Notes: generated from the letters alone by a model not told the origin. 64,000 nt of DNA from an uncultured Kiloniellaceae bacterium (GCA_947493695.1 CANLSF010000006.1:248001-312000); one strand, 5' to 3'. Numbered from the stretch's first letter, positions 9,117 through 18,819 are shown. Numbers and translations: made by a program.

Positions 9117-10550
9117 ATGAGCCACGTAGCCGATACGGACGATATCTTTTACTCGCGTGCGGGGCTGGATCGCAGCCGGCTCGAATCCATCGTCGATGAC
9201 GCCTTGAAGGGCGCGGACGATGGAGAACTTTATCTTGAGTATTGTCAGTCAGAAGGGCTGGCGTTCGACGACGGCAAACTAAAAAGTGCAAGTTTCGACA
9301 CCACCCAGGGTTTTGGCCTCCGGGGAATCTCCGGTGAAGCCGCCGGATATGCCCACGCCAGCGAGCTCTCCGAAGCCGCAATCAAGCGTGCCGCAGAGAC
9401 GGTCAAAACCGTAAATTCCGGCCACGGCGGTACGATGGCGGAAGCTCCCCAGGGCACCAACGCCAAGCTCTACAGCGATCTGAACCCGCTCAACGACGTG
9501 GCTTTCGACACCAAGGTCAAGCTGCTGGCGGAAATCGATGCCTACGCCCGTGCTAAAGATCCCCGGATCGTTCAGGTCAGTGCGTCTCTTTCGGGAGAAT
9601 GGCAGTCCATCCAGATCCTGCGTGCAGGTGGTGACCGCATGGCGGATATCCGCCCGTTGGTGCGCCTTAATATCTCGGTTGTTGTCGCCGAGGGCGACCG
9701 CATGGAAAGCGGCGGTTACGGCGGCGGCGGACGTTATGCCTATGAAAGCCTGCTCGACCCCTCCTATTGGCAAGGCGGCGTGGACGAAGCGTTGAGGCGC
9801 GCTCTTGTTAATCTGGATTCGGTCGATGCCCCGGCTGGCGAGATGCAGGTCGTCCTGGGCTCAGGCTGGCCCGGCATTCTTCTGCATGAAGCCGTCGGTC
9901 ATGGGCTGGAAGGCGACTTCAACCGCAAGAAAACTTCGGCCTTCTCCGGCCTGATCGGTGAACGGGTAGCGGCACCGGGTGTAACGGTCGTAGACGACGG
10001 CACCATGCTGGACCGGCGCGGGTCGCTGACCATCGACGACGAAGGCACTCCGACCCAGTCCACGACCCTGATCGAGGACGGAATTCTGGTCGGCTACATG
10101 CAGGACCGTCAGAACGCCCGCTTGATGGGAATGGCTCCGACCGGAAACGGACGCCGCCAGAGCTATGCACATATTCCCATGCCCCGCATGACCAACACAG
10201 TGATGCTTGCCGGTGAGCGGGATCCTGCTGAAATCCTGGCATCGGTGAAGGACGGCCTCTACGCCGCGAACTTCGGTGGCGGTCAGGTGGATATCACCTC
10301 CGGCAAATTCGTCTTCTCCTGCACCGAAGCCTATCTGATCGAAAACGGAAAGCTCGGTGCCCCGGTCAAAGGCGCAACTCTGATCGGCAACGGGCCTGAT
10401 GTGATGAAGAAGATTTCGATGATCGGCAATGATCTCGAACTCGACGATGGTGTCGGCACCTGCGGCAAGGAGGGCCAGGGCGTGCCGGTCGGCGTGGGAC
10501 AACCCTCAATCCTGATCGACGGCATCACGGTCGGTGGGACTGCAGCCTAG
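9117..10550 (+). CDS. tldD: metalloprotease TldD
   Basis: TldD/TldE proteases cleave unfolded or leader-bearing peptides, as in microcin and CcdA processing. TldD is the zinc-bearing partner. The HExxxH motif is HEAVGH at residues 257-262, followed by GLEGDFNRK. Other family blocks (GYMQDRQNARLMG, GNGRRQSY) are present. The length of 477 residues is normal. The start ATG has a GGAG ribosome binding site. Its partner tldE/pmbA is encoded about 14 kb away on the same strand. A rho-independent terminator follows, so it appears monocistronic. Confidence 0.96.
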   Translation: MSHVADTDDIFYSRAGLDRSRLESIVDDALKGADDGELYLEYCQSEGLAFDDGKLKSASFDTTQGFGLRGISGEAAGYAHASELSEAAIKRAAETVKTVNSGHGGTMAEAPQGTNAKLYSDLNPLNDVAFDTKVKLLAEIDAYARAKDPRIVQVSASLSGEWQSIQILRAGGDRMADIRPLVRLNISVVVAEGDRMESGGYGGGGRYAYESLLDPSYWQGGVDEALRRALVNLDSVDAPAGEMQVVLGSGWPGILLHEAVGHGLEGDFNRKKTSAFSGLIGERVAAPGVTVVDDGTMLDRRGSLTIDDEGTPTQSTTLIEDGILVGYMQDRQNARLMGMAPTGNGRRQSYAHIPMPRMTNTVMLAGERDPAEILASVKDGLYAANFGGGQVDITSGKFVFSCTEAYLIENGKLGAPVKGATLIGNGPDVMKKISMIGNDLELDDGVGTCGKEGQGVPVGVGQPSILIDGITVGGTAA

Positions 10551-10653
10551 AGTCGGTAAAGTTATTCTACTTTTGGGCGTTGGTCTTAACCGCTTCTTAA
10601 GATCTTGAGACACAAGATAGTTCCCATAGTCTCCTAATATACCCTCGCTTTTA

Positions 10654-10692
10654 AGAGAGTCGCAGCCCCCAACTGCGGCTCTCTTTCCTTTT
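10654..10692 (+). terminator. rho-independent terminator after tldD
   Basis: A 12-base stem, AGAGAGTCGCAG (10654-10665) with CTGCGGCTCTCT (10673-10684), has one G-T pair and a 7-base C-rich loop. It is followed on the plus strand by TTTCCTTTT. It lies about 100 bases after the tldD stop. Confidence 0.8.
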
Positions 10693-10744
10693 GCGGAAGG
10701 CGATCCTGCCTCAATTTCTGAGGCCGGTCGTTCCGAACAAAAGC

Positions 10745-12127
10745 TCAGTAGGCGTAGGCTTCGAACAGAGGGTCGATCTTGCCGCCCCACTCACCATGAA
10801 ACAGGGCTAACTGTTCATCAGCAGGGGTTTTGCCGCTCTCAACCGTCTGTTTGAGCGGCTTCAGGAAGGCGGTCTCGTCCAGCATGCTGCTGTCCATGCG
10901 CTTGCGGCTTCGCAGTCCTTGTTCAGCCAACGACACCATCTCTCCCGCTATTTCGCGCACCGTCGCGCCCCGGAAGGGGGTCGCCAGGGCCTGACGCGGC
11001 ACCTCGGCGCGCAGGTAATCATGTTCTTCCATGGTCCAGTCCTTGACCATGTCCCAAGCGGCATCGAGCGTTCCCTGATCGTACAGCAGCCCAACCCAAA
11101 GTGCAGGCAGGCCACAGAGCGACCGCCAGGGGCCGCCGTCGGCGCCACGCATCTCGATGAATTTCTTCAGGCGGACTTCGGGGAACAGGGTCGTGAGATG
11201 ATCCGCCCAATCGCCCATGGTCGGCAGTTCGCCCGGACGCCCCGGCAGTTTGCCTGCCATAAAGTCGCGGAACGACAGGCCACTGACGTCGACGTAAGTC
11301 CCATCGCGGTAAATAAAATACATCGGCACATCGAGGACGTAGTCCACGTAGCGTTCGAAACTCATGCCCTCGTCAAAAACAAAGCTCGGGACTCCGCAGC
11401 GATCCGGGTCCGTATCCGTCCAGATATGACTGCGATAGCTCAGAAAGCCGTTCGGCTTGCCGTCTTTGAAAGGCGAGTTGGCAAAGAGTGCAGTTGCAAT
11501 GGGCTGCAGCGCCAGACTGGTCCGGAATTTCTTGACCATGTCGGCTTCCGACTCGAAATCCAGGTTCACCTGGACGGTGCTGGTGCGCAGCATCATGTCG
11601 AGACCGAGGTTGCCCTTGGTCGGCATATAGGCGCCCATGATCTTGTAGCGGCCCTTGGGCATCCAGCTGATGTCCTCCCGGCCCCACTTGGGCTGAAATC
11701 CGACGCCCAGCATATGCACGCCGAGTGGCTCCGCCACCTCTTTGACCTGCGCCAGATGGGTGTGCACCTCGTCGCAGGTCTGGTGAATGTTCTCAAGCGG
11801 CGCGCCGGACAGCTCGAATTGCCCGCCCGGCTCCAGAGTAATGCTGCAGCCATCCTTGCTCAGAGCAACCGGATTGCTGCCTTCGCAGAGCTTTTTCCAG
11901 CCGAATCGATCACTCAATCCTTCAAGCAGCGCGCGGATTCCCACATCGCCTTCGTAGGGAAGCGGCCGGAGATCATCCACGCGAAACGCAAATTTCTCAT
12001 GCTCGGTGCCGATTCGCCAATCGCTGCGGGGCTTGCAGCCGGCCGCAAGGTACTCGACAAGCTGATCCTTGCCGGAGATCGGAGGGTTATCGGCGCCTGA
12101 GGCGACGGATTCAGGTTGGGCGGACAT
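10745..12127 (-). CDS. gshA: glutamate-cysteine ligase (GCS2 family, alphaproteobacterial/plant type)
   Basis: First enzyme of glutathione synthesis, joining glutamate and cysteine with ATP in the cytoplasm. At 460 residues it has the size of the alphaproteobacterial/plant-type ligase rather than the E. coli form. Recognisable blocks are [13 protein letters not shown] (glutamate site), [17 protein letters not shown] and [15 protein letters not shown]. The C-terminus FEAYAY is typical. It is transcribed after rsmE with a 74-base gap, an arrangement often seen in alphaproteobacteria, so the two are probably cotranscribed. Confidence 0.95.
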   Translation of the reverse strand: MSAQPESVASGADNPPISGKDQLVEYLAAGCKPRSDWRIGTEHEKFAFRVDDLRPLPYEGDVGIRALLEGLSDRFGWKKLCEGSNPVALSKDGCSITLEPGGQFELSGAPLENIHQTCDEVHTHLAQVKEVAEPLGVHMLGVGFQPKWGREDISWMPKGRYKIMGAYMPTKGNLGLDMMLRTSTVQVNLDFESEADMVKKFRTSLALQPIATALFANSPFKDGKPNGFLSYRSHIWTDTDPDRCGVPSFVFDEGMSFERYVDYVLDVPMYFIYRDGTYVDVSGLSFRDFMAGKLPGRPGELPTMGDWADHLTTLFPEVRLKKFIEMRGADGGPWRSLCGLPALWVGLLYDQGTLDAAWDMVKDWTMEEHDYLRAEVPRQALATPFRGATVREIAGEMVSLAEQGLRSRKRMDSSMLDETAFLKPLKQTVESGKTPADEQLALFHGEWGGKIDPLFEAYAY

Positions 12128-12201
12128 TCACTTCCCCAGCTGGTCATTCAAATCGCGGACGCCCGCGAACTTGCAGCACATTGTTACGCAGGAGCCGCCA
12201 A

Positions 12202-12984
12202 TCAAGCACCCGCTCGATCGGCTGGCCGTTTTTCCCAGTCACCGAGTACGGCCTGCCAGCAGGCAAGCGCGGAAACGGCGGCAGTGTCGGCACGGAGAAT
12301 ACGCGGCCCGAGTCCGACAGGCGTAACAAAGGGTAGTTTCGTTAAGGCGTCAAGTTCACCTTTAGTAAAGCCACCCTCCGGCCCGGTCATCACGGCCCAG
12401 GGCTCCCTGCCCGCGTCGCCATCCCCGGCGCGGATATCCTGCAACACCTCTGCAATCGGCTGGGCCGCTCCGGATTCAGCGCAGAGCAGGATCCTCCGTT
12501 CCAGCGGCCAACCCGCCATCAGTTCGTCCAACGCCACCACATCCCGAACCACCGGAAGGCTCATCCGTTCGCATTGCTCCGCAGCCTCGCGCGCATTCGC
12601 GGCCAGCCGTTCGCTGTTAACCCGGGACACATCGGTATAGCGGGTAAAAACCGGCTGAAGCAGCGAGCAGCCAAGCTCGACCGCTTTTTCCGCGACAAAG
12701 TCGAGGCGGGCCCGCTTGATCGGCGCAAACACGAGCCAGAGGTCTGGTTCAGGCTCGGGCAACCGGCGCAGTTCGATCACCTCGAGTGAACACCAGCCCT
12801 TGCCGATACCGTCGATACGCGCCAGCCACTCGCCATCCTGCCCGTTAAAGACCGCCAGCATCGCCCCCGGCTTCAAGCGCAGCACGGATCGCAGAAAATG
12901 GGCTCCGGCATGATCAAGCCCAACGGCCGTGCCTTTTTCGATGTGGGCCTCGACATGTAGTCTGGTCTCAATTTTCGCGGCCAT
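12202..12984 (-). CDS. rsmE: 16S rRNA (uracil(1498)-N(3))-methyltransferase
   Basis: RsmE methylates U1498 of 16S rRNA in assembled 30S subunits. An N-terminal PUA-like domain (about residues 1-75, with HFLRSVLRLKPGAMLAVFNG) is followed by a SPOUT methyltransferase domain with the deep-knot signature WAVMTGPEGGFTKGELD and LGPRILRADTAAVSALA. At 260 residues it is normal length. It is divergent from ubiA and probably heads a two-gene unit with gshA. Confidence 0.94.
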   Translation of the reverse strand: MAAKIETRLHVEAHIEKGTAVGLDHAGAHFLRSVLRLKPGAMLAVFNGQDGEWLARIDGIGKGWCSLEVIELRRLPEPEPDLWLVFAPIKRARLDFVAEKAVELGCSLLQPVFTRYTDVSRVNSERLAANAREAAEQCERMSLPVVRDVVALDELMAGWPLERRILLCAESGAAQPIAEVLQDIRAGDGDAGREPWAVMTGPEGGFTKGELDALTKLPFVTPVGLGPRILRADTAAVSALACWQAVLGDWEKRPADRAGA

Positions 12985-13110
12985 CGTCCTACCGGATGTT
13001 CTGCGGACTTTTCGTCCGCCTTCAAGGGGAGTAATAGAGTAATATCAGGCTGTAGAGATAGAAACCTGTCCGAATTGCTATAGGCCACGAGCGGCCGGGG
13101 AAACGCAACG

Positions 13111-14043
13111 GTGAATGACACGACACTCAGAAGCGACATCGTTCAGGGCCATTGGGTCATGCGCATCATGCCGAAGAGTGCCTGGCCCTATATGAAACTG
13201 GCCAGGCTCGACCGGCCGATCGGCACCTGGCTGCTGCTGTTTCCCTGCTGGTGGAGCCTTACGCTCGCAACCACCGCATCGCCAGCGCACCAGCTGGATT
13301 TCGGCTTCATCTGGTTGGTCGTGCTCTTTGCCATTGGTTCGCTGGTCATGCGCGGCGCGGGCTGCACCTTCAACGACATCGTAGACCGCGACTTCGACAT
13401 CAAAGTCGCCCGCACGTCAGACCGGCCAATCCCAAGTGGTCAGGTCACAACGCGACAGGCAATCCTGTTTCTGGGTCTGCAGCTTCTGATCGGCCTGACC
13501 ATCCTGCTGCAACTGAACTGGTATGCCGTCGCCGTGGGCGCAGCCTCTCTGTTCCTGGTATTCACCTATCCCTTTATGAAGCGGATCACCTACTGGCCCC
13601 AGGCCTGGCTCGGGTTGACCTTCAATTGGGGGGCGCTTGTGGGCTGGGCCACGATCCAGGGCAATCTGGATTGGCCCGCTTTGGGGCTCTACGCAGCCGG
13701 TATCGCCTGGACCCTGGGCTACGACACGATATACGCCCATCAGGACAAGGAAGACGACGCACTGATCGGCGTTAAATCCACGGCCCTGAAGTTCGGCAGC
13801 GCAACGAAAAGCTGGCTTTGGTTCTTTTACGCCCTGACCAGCCTGTTGCTCGCAGCAACAGGGGTCGGCTTGGGACTGCCCTGGCCCTTCTGGGCCGCTC
13901 TCATGGCGGTTGGCGCGCACTTCAGCTGGCAGATTCTCACACTGAACAGCGAAGATCCGCAGGATTGCCTGACAAAGTTCAAATCCAACCGCTATGTCGG
14001 CTGGCTGCTCTTTGCAGGCCTGCTTCTTTCGAACGCTATCTAA
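13111..14043 (+). CDS. ubiA: 4-hydroxybenzoate polyprenyltransferase
   Basis: Membrane prenyltransferase of ubiquinone synthesis that attaches the polyprenyl tail to 4-hydroxybenzoate. The first Asp-rich motif is GCTFNDIVDRDFDIKVARTSDRP (NDxxDxxxD) and the second is YDTIYAHQDKEDD. LARLDRPIGTWLLLFP is also typical. At 310 residues it has about eight hydrophobic segments. The frame opens with GTG at 13111. An ATG at 13159 or 13168 could be the true start, since the family usually begins close to the LARLDRPIG block. ubiD, the next pathway step in many bacteria, is 5 kb downstream. Confidence 0.95.
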   Translation: MNDTTLRSDIVQGHWVMRIMPKSAWPYMKLARLDRPIGTWLLLFPCWWSLTLATTASPAHQLDFGFIWLVVLFAIGSLVMRGAGCTFNDIVDRDFDIKVARTSDRPIPSGQVTTRQAILFLGLQLLIGLTILLQLNWYAVAVGAASLFLVFTYPFMKRITYWPQAWLGLTFNWGALVGWATIQGNLDWPALGLYAAGIAWTLGYDTIYAHQDKEDDALIGVKSTALKFGSATKSWLWFFYALTSLLLAATGVGLGLPWPFWAALMAVGAHFSWQILTLNSEDPQDCLTKFKSNRYVGWLLFAGLLLSNAI

Positions 14044-14044
14044 C

Positions 14045-14893
14045 TCAGCTCATGAGTTCCGTGACATAAGGCGGCAGAGCAAATGCGCCCTGGTGGACTT
14101 CCGGCGTGTAATAGCGGGTCTCCACCGGCGCGGCATCAAACCGCGCTTTCAGATCCGACAGGGCAGTCGTCCGCAAGGCGGTGTTGTCCGTCGCCCAGCC
14201 GAAGGCCAAAGGCCCGCCAATGTAGGTCGGAATGGTCGCCAGATAGCAGCTTGCGTCCTTGAACAGGGCCCTGAAGAAGGAAACGGATGAGGTCAATTCC
14301 TCGGCCTGAACAAAGGGCACACCATTTTGCGTCACCAGGATACCACCGTCCGACAGGCAGTTCCGGCAATCGCGGTAGAAGGTCTCGGTGAAGAGCACTG
14401 CACCAGGTCCGATAGGATCGGTGGAATCGACGATCACCAGATCGTAACGCTCTTCGCAGTTGGCTACGAAATCACGCCCGTCTGCGATCACCAGTTCAGT
14501 CCTTGGATTGTCGAAAGCACCGTTTGAGATGGACGGCAGATAGGTCGTGCACAAATCCACAACCCCGCGGTCGATCTCGACCATGGTGACCTTTTCGATC
14601 GAAGAATGCTTGAGGGCCTCTTCGAGCACACCGCCGTCACCGCCACCGATGATCAACACCTTGCGAACAGCACCATGGGCGTAGATCGGCAGATGCGTCA
14701 GCATCTCGTGATAGATGAACTCGTCGTTCTCGGTCGTCTGAATAACGCCATCCAGCGTCATCACCCGTCCCAGAGTCTCATGCTCGAAGATCACCAGATG
14801 CTGATGATCGGTCTGGCTGTCGAAGAGCACCTTGCCCATCTTCAAATGGATAGAGGTGTCATCGTGCAGTGTCTCTTCGAACCAGTCGCTCAT
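14045..14893 (-). CDS. speE: spermidine synthase (polyamine aminopropyltransferase)
   Basis: SpeE transfers the aminopropyl group from decarboxylated S-adenosylmethionine to putrescine. The aminopropyltransferase signature is complete: an N-terminal beta domain, then VLIIGGGDGGVLEEALKH, VEIDRGVVDLC and the gate block VIVDSTDPIGPGAVLF. At 282 residues the length is typical. Its ATG overlaps the speD stop as ATGA, so the two genes are translationally coupled and supply both halves of the pathway. Confidence 0.96.
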   Translation of the reverse strand: MSDWFEETLHDDTSIHLKMGKVLFDSQTDHQHLVIFEHETLGRVMTLDGVIQTTENDEFIYHEMLTHLPIYAHGAVRKVLIIGGGDGGVLEEALKHSSIEKVTMVEIDRGVVDLCTTYLPSISNGAFDNPRTELVIADGRDFVANCEERYDLVIVDSTDPIGPGAVLFTETFYRDCRNCLSDGGILVTQNGVPFVQAEELTSSVSFFRALFKDASCYLATIPTYIGGPLAFGWATDNTALRTTALSDLKARFDAAPVETRYYTPEVHQGAFALPPYVTELMS

Positions 14894-15396
14894 ACTTCCC
14901 GGCCCCGTCGATGCTCCTCGACCTTAACCCGCTCAGGGCTGAAGGCTTTCCGGAGAACCTCGACTGCCTCGTGCGGCCGTGCATCGCCACACATAAAGAC
15001 GTCGAGTGCAGCGTAACCGCACTCCGGCCAGGTATGAATGCTGATATGCGACTCTGCGAGGACCGCAACACCGGATACGCCGCCATTGGGTGTGAAATGG
15101 TGCAGATGAATATGCAGCAGAGTGGCGCCTGCGGCAGTTACGCACTCGCGCAGCGTCTCTTCGACGTAAGCAAGGTCGTCCAACTGCTCGGCCTGCATCA
15201 GGTCGATAATCAGATGTGTGCCCGCAAAACGCTCGCCATCGCGTTCGATGAAGAAGTCCTTCCGGTCTTCATCATTGGTTTGCATCTGCGTTTCAGGCGA
15301 TGCCTGACACTCGAAAGTTAAGTCTTCCGTTTGGGTGGTGCTTGAACCCTCATCCAAGTCCATCCCCAATTGGAAGAGGGCGTGTACATTGGACAT
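14890..15396 (-). CDS. speD: S-adenosylmethionine decarboxylase proenzyme
   Basis: SpeD is a pyruvoyl enzyme that self-cleaves at a serine and decarboxylates S-adenosylmethionine for polyamine synthesis. The processing motif AESHISIHTWPE is present, followed by CGYAALDVFMCGD. I start it at the ATG at 15396 (MSNVHALFQLGMDLDEG) because GGGGAGGACGG sits just upstream, and the longer frame adds an unrelated extension. The 168-residue product has about 55 N-terminal residues before the catalytic domain, longer than the Bacillus/Thermotoga form. The gene ends in a 4-base overlap with speE. Confidence 0.93.
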   Translation of the reverse strand: MSNVHALFQLGMDLDEGSSTTQTEDLTFECQASPETQMQTNDEDRKDFFIERDGERFAGTHLIIDLMQAEQLDDLAYVEETLRECVTAAGATLLHIHLHHFTPNGGVSGVAVLAESHISIHTWPECGYAALDVFMCGDARPHEAVEVLRKAFSPERVKVEEHRRGREV

Positions 15397-15446
15397 AGTC
15401 CGTCCTCCCCAACCAGTAGATGACCCGGTCAATGCCAGGAGCGGCG

Positions 15447-15475
15447 GATATAGAGAGTGCAGAGATGAAACGCAA
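15447..15475 (-). promoter_or_regulatory. predicted promoter of speD-speE
   Basis: On the minus strand, TTGCGT (15470-15475) and TATATC (15447-15452) are separated by exactly 17 bases. They place transcription start about 40 bases before the speD ATG. Both boxes are good but not perfect sigma-70 matches. Confidence 0.5.
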
Positions 15476-15598
15476 TCACTTTCTGCGAATATATTTAGGC
15501 GATTTTTTGGCCACCCGGAGCTGGAAAACACCGCGCTGTCCGGAATGTGCCGTTACTTCTGGTTAACAGCCCTGTCAGGCCCGGGCTGACGTTAACGC

Positions 15599-16399
15599 TT
15601 AAGGCGTATCCAGAAGCTCAAAATGCGGTGCCTCCAGCGCGACTGCATCGCTGCGCAGAGCTTCGATCACGCTCCGCCGGAGATCTGGATCTTCGATGAC
15701 AGAGAGGATAAAGGCATCAAGCTCGCGACCCGGATAGAGCCGGCGGCGAACCTCTTCGAGGGCTTCCTGCTGGTTCAGGGCCGGAAACTGACGCCGGGCC
15801 GCCGGAATTGTAGCGATACCAGCCGGCTGATCCTCTACCCGCAAGCATCCGGCGCGGCTCAGATACACGAAAACACTCCTCAGCGGCGGGATGGGGCCTT
15901 CAGGCTGATCCAGTTGCACATCGTTCAAACGACCGAAACGATAGATCTCTCCGCCAAGCTCGGTATCGTGCATCCGCTGGAGCTGGGTTGCGTTTAACCA
16001 GGTTATAAAGACTTCGGTTTCGGCCCCCGGCGCGTGCTGCAGATTTGCCGCAACTGCTCCATAACGGGTCATATGAGCTGAATACACCACTTCGTAATCA
16101 TGAAGCCGTGTAAGCGTGACAGGGATTTCATCGGCTGTGCCAGGCGCAAGCGCTGAACCCGATTTCAATCCCTGATCCGGTTCAGCTCCGTACTTGCGGG
16201 CCAGCTGCTCCGGCGCACGGTTGGAACCGTGGGCAATCACAGGTGTACGGTCCTGGAAACTCTCCTGCGGCCAATCGATTGGCGACGACAGATCAGCAAC
16301 GCCACGGCGAAAGCGATAGGACGCCGCGGGCGCCTGGTAAGGATACCCCTTGGCCAGTTCAAGCCGTGCAGAAGGGCTGCTTGGTAACGGCCAGGGCAA
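15599..16399 (-). CDS. uncharacterised protein, possibly AIG2/gamma-glutamylcyclotransferase-like
   Basis: A 266-residue soluble protein without signal peptide or membrane helix. The block VIAHGSNRAPEQLARKYG resembles the glycine-rich YGSN loop of the AIG2/gamma-glutamylcyclotransferase fold. YEVVYSAHMTRYGAVAANL and FITWLNATQLQRMHDTE follow in the order expected for that fold. I do not recognise an established function, and the match is to a general pattern only. The frame begins with TTG at 16399; no ATG precedes the conserved part. A GTTAAC-bounded hairpin at 15562-15596 follows the stop and may be a weak terminator. Confidence 0.6.
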   Translation of the reverse strand: MPWPLPSSPSARLELAKGYPYQAPAASYRFRRGVADLSSPIDWPQESFQDRTPVIAHGSNRAPEQLARKYGAEPDQGLKSGSALAPGTADEIPVTLTRLHDYEVVYSAHMTRYGAVAANLQHAPGAETEVFITWLNATQLQRMHDTELGGEIYRFGRLNDVQLDQPEGPIPPLRSVFVYLSRAGCLRVEDQPAGIATIPAARRQFPALNQQEALEEVRRRLYPGRELDAFILSVIEDPDLRRSVIEALRSDAVALEAPHFELLDTP

Positions 16400-16415
16400 A
16401 CTCAGGGTCGACTAT

Positions 16416-16628
16416 TCAGTCGGTGCAGAGCGGTGGAGCATCGGGGTCGATGCGCTCGATCCGAAAACGTGTCGCACAGTCATCGACTGTCAGCCACGCT
16501 CGTTTCGCCCACTCTTCCCGTGCCGCTTCGTAATCACCAAACGGCCCGATCCACTGTTCATCGCCACCCACGGCATCCTGAAACCGGGTATCGATGTACT
16601 CTCCGCCAACTACGTAAAACTGCGCCAT
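16416..16628 (-). CDS. DUF4170 domain protein
   Basis: A 70-residue protein beginning MAQFYVVGGEYIDTRF, with GPFGDYEAAREEWAKRAW and a C-terminal RFRIERID. This matches the small DUF4170 family, conserved and widespread in alphaproteobacteria, with no known biochemical role. It is soluble and acidic. It lies 16 bases upstream of the AIG2-like gene on the same strand, so the pair may be one transcript. Confidence 0.85.
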   Translation of the reverse strand: MAQFYVVGGEYIDTRFQDAVGGDEQWIGPFGDYEAAREEWAKRAWLTVDDCATRFRIERIDPDAPPLCTD

Positions 16629-17162
16629 GTCTTCTTCTCAGACGTTGCTTCGCATTTTGATCCGGTCCGACTTATCCAGCGTGAAACGCCGTCTCTCACC
16701 GTAACCGCATGGAATCTTATTCCAATTCATAAATTTGTAATAGTAACAAATAAACGCTTCATGAATCTTTCTGCCTTGAAAAAAAAACATACCTCAATTA
16801 TTGCTTTTCATCGTAGGTTTCCACTTCCAGAACAGAATTTTTCCGGCCCGTCGAGCCGTTTAGGGCCTTGACCGTCCGACGGTCACCTCCACCCTCCAAT
16901 ACATTGGATACTCCACGGGACCGGAATAACCCTATTCCATCACCTTTATGCCTTCGAATGGCTGCATCAGGGCAGAAATACGGCATATTTTGGGCGTTCA
17001 CGCATGAAACCGGAACCCGAAAGCCTATCGGGGATGACGCCTAATACTTTCACCCGCTTCGCATTACCGATACTATTGCGACAAGAAACGTCACACTAAG
17101 ACACGTTAAACAGCCTGAACTTCCAAAGCCCATTTTTAGGGCTGCAATGAGAAAGTCTGTAT
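16629..17162. other. 534-base intergenic region, no gene recognised
   Basis: The part near 16720-16800 is distinctly AT-rich, with runs of A/T and a TTTGT/ACAAA inverted repeat around 16735, and probably contains the promoter of the DUF4170 gene. A 67-codon minus frame at 16798-17001 lacks a ribosome binding site and family-like sequence, and I do not accept it. Near 17127 an AGCCC/GGGCT mini-hairpin precedes the SPFH gene. I see nothing else. Confidence 0.4.
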
Positions 17163-18149
17163 ATGCCGATTGATTTTTCGACCTTCTCGATCTTCGTGAT
17201 CGTTGTTCTGGTCTTCGCCATCATCCTTATCTTCATGGGGATCAAACCTGTTCCTCAGGGTATGGAGTACACCGTCGAGCGGTTTGGACGTTATACCAAG
17301 ACCCTGACTCCCGGGCTCAATCTGATCGTGCCGGTCATCGATAAGGTTGGTGCCGAAATGAACATGATGGAAACCGTCATGGATGTCCCCTCTCAGGAAG
17401 TCATTACCAAGGACAACGCGGTAGTACAGGTCGACGGTGTGGTCTTCTTTCAGGTGCTCGACGCCGCGAACGCGGCCTATCAGGTTCGAAATCTGGAGCG
17501 GGCTATCCTTAATTTGACAATGACCAATGTCAGAACCGTCATGGGCTCGATGGACCTCGATGAACTGCTGTCGAAGCGCGACAAAATCAACGCCGAGCTG
17601 CTGACCGTGGTCGATGATGCGACGGAACCCTGGGGTGTTAAAGTCACCCGGATCGAGATCAAGGACATCACGCCACCTGCGGATCTGGTCGATTCCATGG
17701 CCCGTCAGATGAAGGCCGAACGTGAAAAACGCGCGACCATCCTGGAAGCTGAAGGCGAGCGGCAAGGCCAGATCCTTAAAGCAGAAGGCGCCAAACAGGC
17801 CGCGGTTCTGGAAGCAGAAGGCCGCCGGGAAGCCGCTTTCAAGGATGCGGAAGCCAGAGAGCGCGAAGCCGAAGCCGAGGCCAAGGCAACGGAAGTGGTT
17901 TCAGCTTCAATCGCCAACGGCGACGTCAACGCAATCAATTACTTCGTGGCACAAAAATACGTCGATGCTCTGGGGCAGTTCGCCAACTCGCCCAATCAGA
18001 AAACCTTCTTCCTGCCCGTCGATGCAGCCGGCGTGATCGGCGCCATTGGTGGTATTGCGGAAATTGCCAAGGACTCCCTGGCCGAACGCGAAGCCCAGAA
18101 AGCTGAGCGCCGACGCGGTCCCTGGGATGGCGAAGGTTCCGACGCATGA
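17163..18149 (+). CDS. SPFH/band-7 membrane protein (stomatin/QmcA-like)
   Basis: SPFH proteins form large membrane-bound oligomers linked to membrane-domain organisation and protease control. One N-terminal helix (about residues 8-24) is followed by the band-7 domain ([60 protein letters not shown]). A long Ala/Glu/Lys-rich coiled coil covers roughly residues 185-245. The C-terminus is Glu/Arg-rich. At 328 residues it is typical of slipin/QmcA. It overlaps the NfeD gene by 4 bases, and SPFH-NfeD pairing is the usual arrangement. Confidence 0.95.
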   Translation: MPIDFSTFSIFVIVVLVFAIILIFMGIKPVPQGMEYTVERFGRYTKTLTPGLNLIVPVIDKVGAEMNMMETVMDVPSQEVITKDNAVVQVDGVVFFQVLDAANAAYQVRNLERAILNLTMTNVRTVMGSMDLDELLSKRDKINAELLTVVDDATEPWGVKVTRIEIKDITPPADLVDSMARQMKAEREKRATILEAEGERQGQILKAEGAKQAAVLEAEGRREAAFKDAEAREREAEAEAKATEVVSASIANGDVNAINYFVAQKYVDALGQFANSPNQKTFFLPVDAAGVIGAIGGIAEIAKDSLAEREAQKAERRRGPWDGEGSDA

Positions 18150-18598
18150 TCGGGTTCGACCAAATCGAATTCTGGCACTGGTGGATTGCGGCGGTCGCCT
18201 TCGCCGCAATCGAGGTTTTCGCCCCGAGCGCCGCCTTCATCTGGATGGGGGCGTCCGCCGCGGTCGTCGGTGCTCTTCTTGCGCTGTTTCCCGGTATCGG
18301 CTGGGAGTTTCAACTTCTGATCTTTGCCGTTTTCTCGGTGGCCACCGTCGTACTCTGGCGCGTCTACCGCGCCCGAAATCCTGCCCCGGCTGGTGATCCC
18401 AACCTCAACCGGCGCGGAAACCAGTACGTTGATCGCAGCTTCACGATCGACGAGGCCATTGTGAACGGCAACGCGAAGATGAAGATCGACGGTGTCATCT
18501 GGAAAATCAGGGGCGAGGACCTGCCCGCCGGCAGTAAAGTCAAGGTCACCGCTGTCGAGAGCACAGTTCTGCTCGTGGAACCCGATCAGGCCGTTTAA
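18146..18598 (+). CDS. NfeD family membrane protein
   Basis: A 150-residue short-form NfeD protein with three or four hydrophobic segments ([55 protein letters not shown]). A C-terminal OB-fold domain begins near [12 protein letters not shown] and ends with [17 protein letters not shown]. The ATGA overlap with the upstream SPFH gene indicates coupled translation. NfeD proteins are thought to act with SPFH partners in membrane quality control. The protease domain of long NfeD forms is absent. Confidence 0.93.
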   Translation: MIGFDQIEFWHWWIAAVAFAAIEVFAPSAAFIWMGASAAVVGALLALFPGIGWEFQLLIFAVFSVATVVLWRVYRARNPAPAGDPNLNRRGNQYVDRSFTIDEAIVNGNAKMKIDGVIWKIRGEDLPAGSKVKVTAVESTVLLVEPDQAV

Positions 18599-18723
18599 CC
18601 CAAAAGACCGGCCTGCTACAAAACACGCTGGCCCCGCTTGCTCAATGCTGCTTGCGCCATACCTATAGAGTTCATGTCCCCCGGGGCGGCAGCGGGCGAG
18701 CAGCTCTTGTTTGAATTGGGCCG

Positions 18724-18765
18724 GATAATCTGCGATCAATTGGCCAAACTTGATCGCGGATTATC
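18724..18765. repeat. 42-base near-perfect palindrome between nfeD and ubiD
   Basis: The 16-base arms GATAATCTGCGATCAA (18724-18739) and TTGATCGCGGATTATC (18750-18765) differ at one position that still allows a G-T pair, around a 10-base TTGGCCAAAC loop that is itself partly self-complementary. No T-tract follows. It shares the GATCAAGTTTGG-like core (seen on the reverse strand) with the element at 327-386, so a dispersed palindromic repeat is more likely than a terminator. Confidence 0.6.
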
Positions 18766-18819
18766 AGCACTGCAACAGTCTTCAGGGCAATAGCAGTGCG
18801 TGCCAGGAATTAAAATCTG

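Noticed and set aside
10919-12100. 393-codon plus-strand frame opposite gshA
   Set aside because: Antisense shadow of gshA; composition rich in Arg/His/Gln typical of reverse-frame translation in GC-rich DNA.
16798-17001. 67-codon minus-strand frame in the spacer before the SPFH gene
   Set aside because: No ribosome binding site, no recognisable pattern, and composition unlike neighbouring genes.
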